From Acidimicrobiales bacterium (lineage in GTDB: Bacteria; Actinomycetota; Acidimicrobiia; Acidimicrobiales; JADJXE01), in assembly GCA_016716005.1 (NCBI GenBank), contig JADJXE010000001.1:1811001-1875000 (forward strand): a stretch of 64,000 nucleotides of DNA. The letters are read 5' to 3'. How positions within the stretch are numbered: the first letter of the stretch is position 1; each line of letters begins with the position of its first letter. A program made the position numbers and the translations under genes. The notes under the pieces were generated by a model that did not search any database, was not told the origin of the DNA, and was given only the letters and a program-made list of their open reading frames with translations. Shown here piece after piece: positions 57,451-64,000 of this stretch.

Positions 57451-58791
57451 ATGGCCGAGATCCTGTCCTTCTTCGATCCCGACGAGACCGAGAGCGCGCC
57501 CCACACGTACACGGTCGCCGAGCTCGGGCAGCGGGTCGACGCGGTGCTGCGCGAGGGATTCCACGACCAGGTGTGGGTGCGGGGCGAGGTCCAGGGCCTC
57601 TCCCACTCCGCCAACGGCCACGTCTGGCTCACCCTCGTCGAGAAGCACCCGCGGACGGGCGCGGCGTCGGCGCGCCTCGACGTGGTGGCCTGGGCGAGGA
57701 CGTGGCAGGGCGTGCGCCGCACCCTCCAGCGGGCCGGGCTCGAGCTGCGCGACGGCATCGAGGTCCGCGTCCTCGGCCGGCTCACCTTCTCGCCCCCCCA
57801 GGGCCGGCTCCGGCTGCAGCTCGCCGCCATCGACCCGCTCCACACGCTCGGCGCGCTGGCGGCCGAACGCCAGCGGGTGCTCCGCGTGCTGGCCTCGGAG
57901 GGGCTCCTCGACCGCAACGGCGCCCTGCCCCTCCCCCCGGTGCCGCTGCGCGTCGGCCTGGTGACCAGCGTCGGGAGCGCGGCCCATCGCGACGTGCTGC
58001 ACGAGCTGGAGGCGAGCGGCTTCGGCTTCCGCGTCGCGGTCGCCGACGCCCGGGTCCAGGGCGCCGGGGCCGAGCGCGCCGTCTGCGCCGCGCTCGACGC
58101 CCTCGTCCGGCGGCCCCTCGACGTCGTGCTGCTCGTGCGCGGCGGTGGTTCGCGCACCGACCTGGGCGCGTTCGACGTGGAGGGCGTCGCCCGGGCCGTC
58201 GCCCGGTCGCCGGTCCCCGTGCTCACCGGCATCGGCCACGAGGTGGACACGAGCGTGGCCGACCACGTGGCCCACAGGGCCTTCAAGACGCCGACGGCCT
58301 GCGCTGCGTTCCTGGTGGAGCGCGTCCGGGCGTTCCTGGCCGCGGTGGAGACGGCGTGGGCGCAGGTGGCGGCGCGAGCCGCAGCCGGTCTGGACGAGCA
58401 CGAGGCCCTGCTCGGCCGGGCCGCGCACCGGGTGCGCCGCGAGGGCGTCAGCGGCCTCCGCCACGCCGGGCACCGGGTCGACCAGGCAGGGGGCAGGCTG
58501 GTCGGCACGGCCCGCCTCCGCTTCGACTCGGCCGGGCGCCGGCTCCAGCGCCTGACCGACGGCGTGGTGGCGGCACCCGCCCGCCGGCTCGACCGGGCCG
58601 AGCTCCTGCTCGACGGGGTCGAGGCCCGGGCCCGGGCGCTCGACCCGGCGCGGGTGCTCGCCCGGGGCTTCTCGATCACCCACTCGGCCGGCGGGCGGCT
58701 CGTGCGGAGCCCGGCCGACGCGCCGGTCGGCACCGAGCTGGTGAGCACCCTCGCCGACGGCGAGGTCCGCAGTACGGTCACCGACCGATGA
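57451..58791 (+). CDS. xseA: exodeoxyribonuclease VII large subunit
   Basis: XseA together with XseB forms the exonuclease that degrades single-stranded DNA. The 446-residue protein has an N-terminal OB-fold domain (VWVRGEVQGLSHSANGHVWLTLVE) and the catalytic core with VGLVTS and VLLVRGGGSRTDLGAFD, then GIGHEVDTSVADHVAHRAFKTPTACAAFLV. A C-terminal helical region follows. I use the ATG at 57451 rather than the earlier in-frame start because GAGG precedes it. Confidence 0.95.
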   Translation: MAEILSFFDPDETESAPHTYTVAELGQRVDAVLREGFHDQVWVRGEVQGLSHSANGHVWLTLVEKHPRTGAASARLDVVAWARTWQGVRRTLQRAGLELRDGIEVRVLGRLTFSPPQGRLRLQLAAIDPLHTLGALAAERQRVLRVLASEGLLDRNGALPLPPVPLRVGLVTSVGSAAHRDVLHELEASGFGFRVAVADARVQGAGAERAVCAALDALVRRPLDVVLLVRGGGSRTDLGAFDVEGVARAVARSPVPVLTGIGHEVDTSVADHVAHRAFKTPTACAAFLVERVRAFLAAVETAWAQVAARAAAGLDEHEALLGRAAHRVRREGVSGLRHAGHRVDQAGGRLVGTARLRFDSAGRRLQRLTDGVVAAPARRLDRAELLLDGVEARARALDPARVLARGFSITHSAGGRLVRSPADAPVGTELVSTLADGEVRSTVTDR

Positions 58792-59027
58792 GCGCCCCCG
58801 ACCCGACCGGTCCCGGATCCCCCACCGACGAGCCGGGCTACGCCGACGCGCTCGCCGAGCTGGAGGCGATCCTCGCGGGCCTCGAGCGTGACGACGCCGA
58901 CGTCGACCTGCTCGCCTCGCGCGTCCGGCGCGCCGCCGAGCTGATCCGGATCTGCCGGGCCCGCATCGCCGACGCGCGGCTCGAGGTGGAGCAGATCGTC
59001 GTGGGCCTCGACGACGACGCGTCCTGA
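58788..59027 (+). CDS. xseB: exodeoxyribonuclease VII small subunit
   Basis: This 79-residue helical protein is XseB: YADALAELEAILAGLERDDADVDLLASRVRRAAELIRICRARI shows the conserved helix pair. Its ATG overlaps the xseA stop (ATGA), which fixes the reading frame. Several copies would bind one XseA. Confidence 0.93.
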   Translation: MSAPDPTGPGSPTDEPGYADALAELEAILAGLERDDADVDLLASRVRRAAELIRICRARIADARLEVEQIVVGLDDDAS

Positions 59028-59043
59028 CGGCCCGGCGCCTCCG

Positions 59044-59745
59044 CTACCAGCCGTCGACCAGCGGGAGCAGCTCGGGAAGCGCCGCGATCACGGCGTCGGG
59101 CTCCACCGGGTGCCCCGGCACGAGGGGGTTCGGGCGGTGGACGCCCCGCATCCCGACGGCCTGCGCGCCGGAGACGTCGTCGAGCAGCCGGTCTCCCACG
59201 AACACCGCTCGGCCCGGGTCGTCCACGCCCAGCGCCTCGAGAGCCGCGAGGAACACGCTCGGATCGGGCTTCAGGTACGGGAGCTCGCTGGTGTAGAGCC
59301 GGGCATCGATGAGCCCGGCGAGGCCGTCGCGCTCCAGGAAGTGCTCGTGGAAGTGCCGGGGCCAGTGGGTGTTGGAGAGCAGGCCCACCCGCAGCCCGCG
59401 AGCACGGAGCGCCGACAGGGTGGGCGCGGCATCGGGGTCGTGACGGATGTGGGGGGTCCACGCGTCGAGGTGGCGCAGCGCGGCCTCCTCCATCACCGCC
59501 TCGCCGACGTCGAGGCCGAGCTCGTCGGATGCCTCCGCGACCAGGTCGGCCAGGGTGCCGCTGCGCCGGGTGGAGACCGTCCGGGCCCAGAACCGCTCCT
59601 CGACCTGCGTGAGCCGATCGGCGATCTCGTCTTCGCGGTCCGGGTCGAGGTGCCGGGCCGCCAGCCGCCACACGTCGATCATCTCCACGCTCACGAACTC
59701 CGAGAGGGTGCCGCCCCAGTCGAAGATCACGGCGTCGACGGCCAT
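59044..59745 (-). CDS. HAD-superfamily hydrolase
   Basis: This 233-residue protein has the four HAD motifs: VIFDWGGTL (nucleophile Asp in a DWGGT variant), LLSNTHWPRHFH, the lysine in ELPYLKPDPSVF and VFVGDRLLDDVSGA. A helical cap follows motif I. The DWGGT form occurs in one branch of HAD phosphatases; the substrate is unknown. The ATG at 59745 is taken as the start; the much longer open frame is shadow of the divergent prenyltransferase gene. Confidence 0.87.
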   Translation of the reverse strand: MAVDAVIFDWGGTLSEFVSVEMIDVWRLAARHLDPDREDEIADRLTQVEERFWARTVSTRRSGTLADLVAEASDELGLDVGEAVMEEAALRHLDAWTPHIRHDPDAAPTLSALRARGLRVGLLSNTHWPRHFHEHFLERDGLAGLIDARLYTSELPYLKPDPSVFLAALEALGVDDPGRAVFVGDRLLDDVSGAQAVGMRGVHRPNPLVPGHPVEPDAVIAALPELLPLVDGW

Positions 59746-59815
59746 CGGGTACGACCCTACCGGCGCCCCCGCGGGGTCCGATGGCCGGTCGCTCCCCCTA
59801 GGCTGGGGGATGCCT

Positions 59816-60877
59816 ATGGACGGAGCCGTCTCCCCTCCGCCGTCCCTCGTCGAGATCGCCGATCGCGTCGAGGCCCGCCTCCGTTGCTTCCTCGAGCAGG
59901 AGCGGGGGCGGTGGTCCGCGATCGATCCCGAGCTCGGGCCGGCGTTCTCGAGCCTGGAGAGGCTGGTGCTCGGAGGCGGCAAGCGGCTCCGGCCGGCGTT
60001 CTGCCACTGGGCCTTCGTCGGGGCCGGCGGCGACCCCGACGACCACCGGGTGGTCGATGCCGGTGCCGCCTTCGAGCTGCTCCACGCCTTCGCGCTGTTC
60101 CACGACGACGTGATGGACGGGTCGCCCACCCGGCGGGGCGCCCGCACCACCCACCTCGAGTTCGCGGCCCACCACGCGCTCAGCGGCTGGCGGGGCGAGG
60201 CCCGCCGGTTCGGGGAGGGGGTGGCGATCCTGGTCGGCGACCTGGCGTTCGTGTACGCCGACCTGCTGCTCGTCGAGGCGCCCAGGCCGGCGATCGACGT
60301 GTGGAACGAGCTGCGGGTGGAGCTCAACGTCGGCCAGTACCTCGACGTGGTGGGCACGGCCAAGGGCCACCCCACCGAGGCCCAGGCCCTGCGCATCGCC
60401 CGGTACAAGTCGGGGAAGTACACGGTGGAGCGGCCCCTCCACCTCGGCGCCGCCCTCGCCGGCCGCCTCGACGACCTCGTCGCGCCGCTGTCGGCCTACG
60501 GCCTCCCTCTCGGCGACGCGTTCCAGCTCCGCGACGACGTCCTCGGCGCCTTCGGCGACGCCGCCACCACCGGCAAGCCGGTGGGCGACGACCTCCGCGA
60601 GGGCAAGCCCACGCCCCTCCTCGCCATCGCCAGCAGCCGGGCCGGCACCGCCGCGACCCCCCTGCTCGATCGGGTGGGCGCCCCCGACCTGGCCGACGAC
60701 GAGGTGACCGCGCTGCAGGCCCTGCTGGTCGACACCGGCGCGGTCGCCGAGGTCGAGGCCACGGTCGAGTCGCTCACCGGCGAGGCCATCGCCGCTCTCG
60801 AGCGGGCCGACCTCACCGCCGACGCCAAGGAGGCGCTCGTCCAGCTCGCCGTCTACGTCGCGCGTCGCGACCGCTAG
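59816..60877 (+). CDS. polyprenyl (geranylgeranyl) diphosphate synthase
   Basis: This trans-prenyltransferase of about 354 residues makes the isoprenoid precursor for carotenoids. The first aspartate-rich motif is HDDVMDGSPTRRG and the second is LRDDVLGAFGD followed by TGKPVGDDLREGK, a form common in actinobacterial geranylgeranyl synthases. GGGKRLRPAF holds the pyrophosphate-binding basic residues. Two ATG codons (59810, 59816) are possible; GGGGGA lies five bases before the second. Chain length (C20) is inferred from the crt genes that follow 15 bases later. Confidence 0.88.
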   Translation: MDGAVSPPPSLVEIADRVEARLRCFLEQERGRWSAIDPELGPAFSSLERLVLGGGKRLRPAFCHWAFVGAGGDPDDHRVVDAGAAFELLHAFALFHDDVMDGSPTRRGARTTHLEFAAHHALSGWRGEARRFGEGVAILVGDLAFVYADLLLVEAPRPAIDVWNELRVELNVGQYLDVVGTAKGHPTEAQALRIARYKSGKYTVERPLHLGAALAGRLDDLVAPLSAYGLPLGDAFQLRDDVLGAFGDAATTGKPVGDDLREGKPTPLLAIASSRAGTAATPLLDRVGAPDLADDEVTALQALLVDTGAVAEVEATVESLTGEAIAALERADLTADAKEALVQLAVYVARRDR

Positions 60878-60892
60878 CGGCAGGCCGGCGCG

Positions 60893-62380
60893 ATGCACGT
60901 GGTGGTCGTCGGTGCGGGGCTCGGCGGCCTGTCCGCCGCCTGCCACCTCGCCGGGCGGGGCCACGACGTCACGGTGGTGGAGCGGGCGGACGGCCCGGGA
61001 GGCCGGTGCGGCATCCTCGAGCGCGGCGGCTTCCGGTTCGACACCGGGGCGACGGTGCTCACCATGCCCGGGCTCATCCGCGGGGTCTTCGAGGCGGCGG
61101 GGGCGGAGATGGGCGACCACCTCACGGTCAAGCCCGTCGACCCCATGTACCGAGCCACCTACCAGGACGGATCCGTCCTCCGGGTGTGGCACGGCCGGGA
61201 GCGCATGGCCTCCGAGATCCGCGAGGTGTGCGGGCCGGCCGAGACCGCCGCGTTCCACCGCTTCGCCGACTGGCTGGCCGAGCTGTACCGGCTCGAGATG
61301 CCGAGCTTCATCGACGTCAACTTCGACTCGCCCCTCGATCTGCTCCGGCCCCTCGGTCCTGCGCTGCGGCTGGTGCGCGCCGGCGGGTTCCGCAGGCTCA
61401 ACCGGGTGGTCGCCTCGTACTTCGCCGACCAGCGGCTGCAGCAGATCTTCGGCTTCCAGTCCATGTACGCCGGCCTCGCCCCCTACGAGGCGCTCGCCAT
61501 CTACTGCGTCATCACGTACATGGACTCGATCGAGGGCGTGTTCGTCCCGGAGGGCGGCATGCACGCCCTGCCCCGCGGGCTCGCCGGCGCGGCCGGCGCC
61601 GCCGGCGCCCAGCTGCGCTACGGCACGACGGTCACCCGGATCCTCCGGGCGTCGGGCACGACCGGCCCGGTCACGGGCGTCGAGCTCGACACCGGCGAGG
61701 TGGTCGCGGCCGACGCGGTGGTGTGCAACCCCGACCTGCCGGTGGCCTACCGCACGCTGCTCGGCGGCCTCGACGCTCCCAGGGCGGCCCGCCGCGGGCA
61801 CTACTCGCCGTCGTGCGTGGTCTGGCATGCAGGGGTGGCGGGGTCCCCGCCCGTCGACGCGGCCCACCACAACATCCACTTCGGGGGGGACTGGGACGGC
61901 GCCTTCCGGGCGCTCCTCCGCGACGGCACCCGCATGCCCGACCCGTCGATCCTCGTGACCCTCCACTCGCTCGACGAGCCGTCGCTCGCCCCACCGGGGT
62001 GCTCGACGCTCTACGTGCTGGAGCCGGTGCCGAACCTCGACGGCCGGATCGATTGGCGCCGGGAGCGCGGCCGCGTGCGCGACGAGCTGGCCGCCCGCGT
62101 GTCGTCGCTCGGCTACCCGGTCGACGTCCGGGTGGAGGAGCTGGTCGACCCGCTCGACTGGGAGCGCCAGGGCATGGAGCGCGGTACCCCGTTCGCGCTG
62201 TCGCACCGGTTCCTGCAGACGGGGCCGTTCCGGCCCGCCAACGTCGATCGGCGGGTCCCCGGCCTGGTGTTCGTGGGCTCGGGTACGGTGCCGGGCGTGG
62301 GTGTGCCGATGGTGCTGGTGTCGGGGAGGCTCGCCGCCGACCGGGTCGAGCAGGCGGCGGGAGGACGGCGGCGCGCGTGA
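60893..62380 (+). CDS. crtI: phytoene desaturase family protein
   Basis: This 495-residue flavoprotein has the FAD motif VVVGAGLGGLSAACHLAGRG, the RFDTGATVLTMP segment and a C-terminal FVGSGTVPGVGVPMVLVSGRLAAD, the CrtI signature. It adds double bonds to phytoene on the way to lycopene or neurosporene; the number of steps is not readable. It lies 15 bases after the prenyl synthase and overlaps crtB by four bases. Confidence 0.92.
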   Translation: MHVVVVGAGLGGLSAACHLAGRGHDVTVVERADGPGGRCGILERGGFRFDTGATVLTMPGLIRGVFEAAGAEMGDHLTVKPVDPMYRATYQDGSVLRVWHGRERMASEIREVCGPAETAAFHRFADWLAELYRLEMPSFIDVNFDSPLDLLRPLGPALRLVRAGGFRRLNRVVASYFADQRLQQIFGFQSMYAGLAPYEALAIYCVITYMDSIEGVFVPEGGMHALPRGLAGAAGAAGAQLRYGTTVTRILRASGTTGPVTGVELDTGEVVAADAVVCNPDLPVAYRTLLGGLDAPRAARRGHYSPSCVVWHAGVAGSPPVDAAHHNIHFGGDWDGAFRALLRDGTRMPDPSILVTLHSLDEPSLAPPGCSTLYVLEPVPNLDGRIDWRRERGRVRDELAARVSSLGYPVDVRVEELVDPLDWERQGMERGTPFALSHRFLQTGPFRPANVDRRVPGLVFVGSGTVPGVGVPMVLVSGRLAADRVEQAAGGRRRA

Positions 62381-63243
62381 GCGTCACCCTCGAACAGAGC
62401 TACGAGCTGTGCCGGCGGCTGAACCAGCGGTACGGCACGACCTACTACTGGTCGACGTACCTCCTCCCCCGGGTCAAGCGCCACCACGTGCACGCGCTCT
62501 ACGGCTTCTGCCGCCACGCCGACGACATCGTCGACGACCTCGGTCCCGCCAGCACCGAGGCGAGGGCCCGGGCCCTCGCCGACTTCGGCGACCGCTTCTT
62601 CGCCGACCTCGACGCCGGTCGCTCCGACGACCCGGTGCTCAAAGCAGTGGTGCACACGGTCCGGGCCTTCGGCATCGACCCCGGGTGCTTCCGCCGCTTC
62701 CTGCGGTCGATGACGATGGATCTCACGGTCGAGACCTACGGGACCTACCAGGACCTGCTCGACTACATGGACGGCTCGGCCGCGGTCATCGGCGAGATGA
62801 TGCTGCCGATCCTCGAGCCCGACGACCTGGCCGCGGCGCTCCCCCACGCCCGCGACCTGGGCAACGCCTTCCAGCTCACCAACTTCCTGCGTGACGTGGC
62901 CGAGGATCTGGACCGCGGTCGGGTGTACCTGCCGCAGGTCGACCTCCACCACTTCGGGGCCGACCCGTGGGCTCGCCGGGTCACCCCCGAGTGGGTCGAC
63001 CTGATGCGCTTCGAGATCGCTCGGACCCGCGACCTCTACGCCTCCGCCGACCTCGGCGTGCCCCTGCTACCGCCCACGTCCGGCCGCACGATCCGAGCCG
63101 CCCGGGTGCTCTACAGCCGGATCCTCGACCACATCGAGACGAACGGCTACGACGTGTTCACCCGCCGGGCCCGCGTGCCGACGTGGCAGAAGGCGGTGCT
63201 GGTCGGGCGGGTGATGCTGGCCAGGGGTCGCGCCGCGCCGTGA
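62377..63243 (+). CDS. crtB: phytoene synthase
   Basis: This 288-residue enzyme joins two geranylgeranyl diphosphates. Both aspartate motifs are present: RHADDIVDDL and LRDVAEDLDRGRVYLP. YYWSTYLLP, YGFCRHADD and NAFQLTNFLRDVAEDL are typical of the phytoene/squalene synthase group; neighbouring crtI makes phytoene the likely product. Start GTG overlaps the crtI stop (GTGA), and its end overlaps the next gene the same way. Confidence 0.93.
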   Translation: MSVTLEQSYELCRRLNQRYGTTYYWSTYLLPRVKRHHVHALYGFCRHADDIVDDLGPASTEARARALADFGDRFFADLDAGRSDDPVLKAVVHTVRAFGIDPGCFRRFLRSMTMDLTVETYGTYQDLLDYMDGSAAVIGEMMLPILEPDDLAAALPHARDLGNAFQLTNFLRDVAEDLDRGRVYLPQVDLHHFGADPWARRVTPEWVDLMRFEIARTRDLYASADLGVPLLPPTSGRTIRAARVLYSRILDHIETNGYDVFTRRARVPTWQKAVLVGRVMLARGRAAP

Positions 63244-64000
63244 GCGCGGTCGTGACCGGCGGCGGGGCCGCGGCGGCACGGGGGCTGGCGGGCGTCTCGC
63301 TGGCCGTGGCCGCGGCGTCCATGGTCGCCACGCCCCTCCGGCGACGGGGGCGACGGGGCCCGCTCGCCGACGCGGTGGTGGCAGGGCTGGCCGGCACCAG
63401 CCTGGGCCTGGCCGCCGAGCGGTGGGGCTGGCCCCGCGCCGGCACCGCCGCCGGCGGGGTCGCCCTGGCCACCCTGGCGGTCGAGGTGGTGGGCAGCCGC
63501 ACCGGCGTGCCCTTCGGGAGGTACGGCTACACCGGCGAGCTGCGGCCCACCGTCGGCGGCGTGCCCGCCGTCGTGCCGCTCGCGTGGTTCGCCCTCGGCC
63601 TCCCGGCCCGCGACGTCGGTGCCCGGCTGGCCCCCCGCTCGGCCGCGGGGCGCGTGGTGCTGGGGGCCGCCGCGCTCACCGCGTGGGACCTCTTCCTCGA
63701 CCCCCAGATGACCGCCGAGCGCTACTGGGTGTGGCCGGGCGGCGGGCCCTACCGCGACATCCCGCTGTCGAACTACGCCGGCTGGCTGGCGGTGTCGGCG
63801 GGGGTGATGGCGCTGCTCGACCGTCTCCTCCCCACCGACGGCTCGCCGCCCGACGACCGCCTGCTCGGCCTCTACACGTGGATGGCGGCGATGTCGACGC
63901 TCGGGTTCGCGGTGTTCTTCCGCGATCCCCTGGTGGCGGCGGTGGGGGGGCTGGGCATGGGCGTGCCCGCGGCGCTGGCCTGGAACCGCCGTCGGCGGTC
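63240..64000 (+). CDS. carotenoid biosynthesis protein (CruF-like 1',2'-hydratase family), 3'-truncated by window
   Basis: An open frame starts at GTG 63240, overlapping the crtB stop by four bases, and runs past the window edge. About 253 codons are visible with several hydrophobic helices. Motifs VPFGRYGYTGEL, AWDLFLDPQM, YRDIPLSNYAGWL match the CruF/DUF422 family, membrane enzymes that hydrate the ends of linear carotenoids. Being third after crtI and crtB it fits modification of an acyclic C40 (or C50) carotenoid. Confidence 0.82.
   Translation, partial: MSAVVTGGGAAAARGLAGVSLAVAAASMVATPLRRRGRRGPLADAVVAGLAGTSLGLAAERWGWPRAGTAAGGVALATLAVEVVGSRTGVPFGRYGYTGELRPTVGGVPAVVPLAWFALGLPARDVGARLAPRSAAGRVVLGAAALTAWDLFLDPQMTAERYWVWPGGGPYRDIPLSNYAGWLAVSAGVMALLDRLLPTDGSPPDDRLLGLYTWMAAMSTLGFAVFFRDPLVAAVGGLGMGVPAALAWNRRRR

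Noticed and set aside
59110..63243. 1377-codon plus-strand open frame
   Set aside because: Only the last 288 codons (crtB) are real; the rest is shadow of the HAD, prenyl synthase and crtI genes.

Overview
The window is very GC-rich DNA with near-continuous coding, many GTG starts and frequent start/stop overlaps. It looks like a chromosomal segment of an actinobacterium. The lineage clues are an MshA-type mycothiol glycosyltransferase followed by a YbjN gene, a BldC-like regulator beside proC, rex joined to hem genes, an RsiG-type anti-sigma factor and actinobacterial carotenoid genes. A split, b6-type cytochrome b makes a deep lineage such as Acidimicrobiia plausible, but that placement is inference. 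No rRNA, tRNA, CRISPR array, prophage or insertion sequence was recognised.

Layout. 1-3833 (minus): start of a second complex I operon, nuoA-B-C-D-H-I, with no nuoE/F/G between D and H. 3909-10647: a gene set resembling gamma-glutamylated polyamine/amine catabolism (aldehyde dehydrogenase, SDR, APC permease, universal stress protein, glutamine synthetase-like ligase, PuuD-type hydrolase). 10644-31078 (minus): a co-directional array of 21 genes that opens with a small membrane protein, an 8Fe ferredoxin and a b6f-like quinol:cytochrome c reductase (split cytochrome b, Rieske, di-haem cytochrome c) and continues without a break into a complete 14-subunit nuoA-N operon. 31303-33341 (plus): a membrane-anchored cytochrome c and a geranylgeranyl-reductase-family flavoprotein. 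33357-40906 (minus): rex-hemA-hemC-hemD-hemB-hemL-zwf, meaning tetrapyrrole synthesis under a probable NADH sensor plus G6PDH.

41033-46138: a membrane protein, an acyl-CoA ligase, a secreted CAP protein and a two-gene ABC exporter. 46236-46900: a PIN/Phd toxin-antitoxin pair between two copies of a 22-nt repeat. 47250-54337 (minus): SAM hydrolase-family protein, BldC-like regulator, proC, M23 peptidase, YbjN, a frameshifted mshA, an XRE regulator, RsiG and superoxide dismutase. 54427-59745: a degenerate CdsA-like protein, MoaD-like carrier, MaoC double hot-dog protein, histidine phosphatase, xseA-xseB and a HAD hydrolase. 59816-64000 (plus): carotenoid cluster (prenyl diphosphate synthase, crtI, crtB, cruF-like), cut by the window edge.

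How it fits together. Complex I, the b6-type complex, cytochrome c, haem synthesis and a quinone-side-chain-type reductase together make one respiratory region. Palindromes resembling Rex operators lie in front of both the bc/nuo array and rex-hem, suggesting redox control of electron transport and haem supply. The most unusual element is the bc complex: its cytochrome b keeps the exact haem-ligand spacing of chloroplast b6 and the cysteine that binds haem ci, and a ferredoxin gene sits directly upstream.
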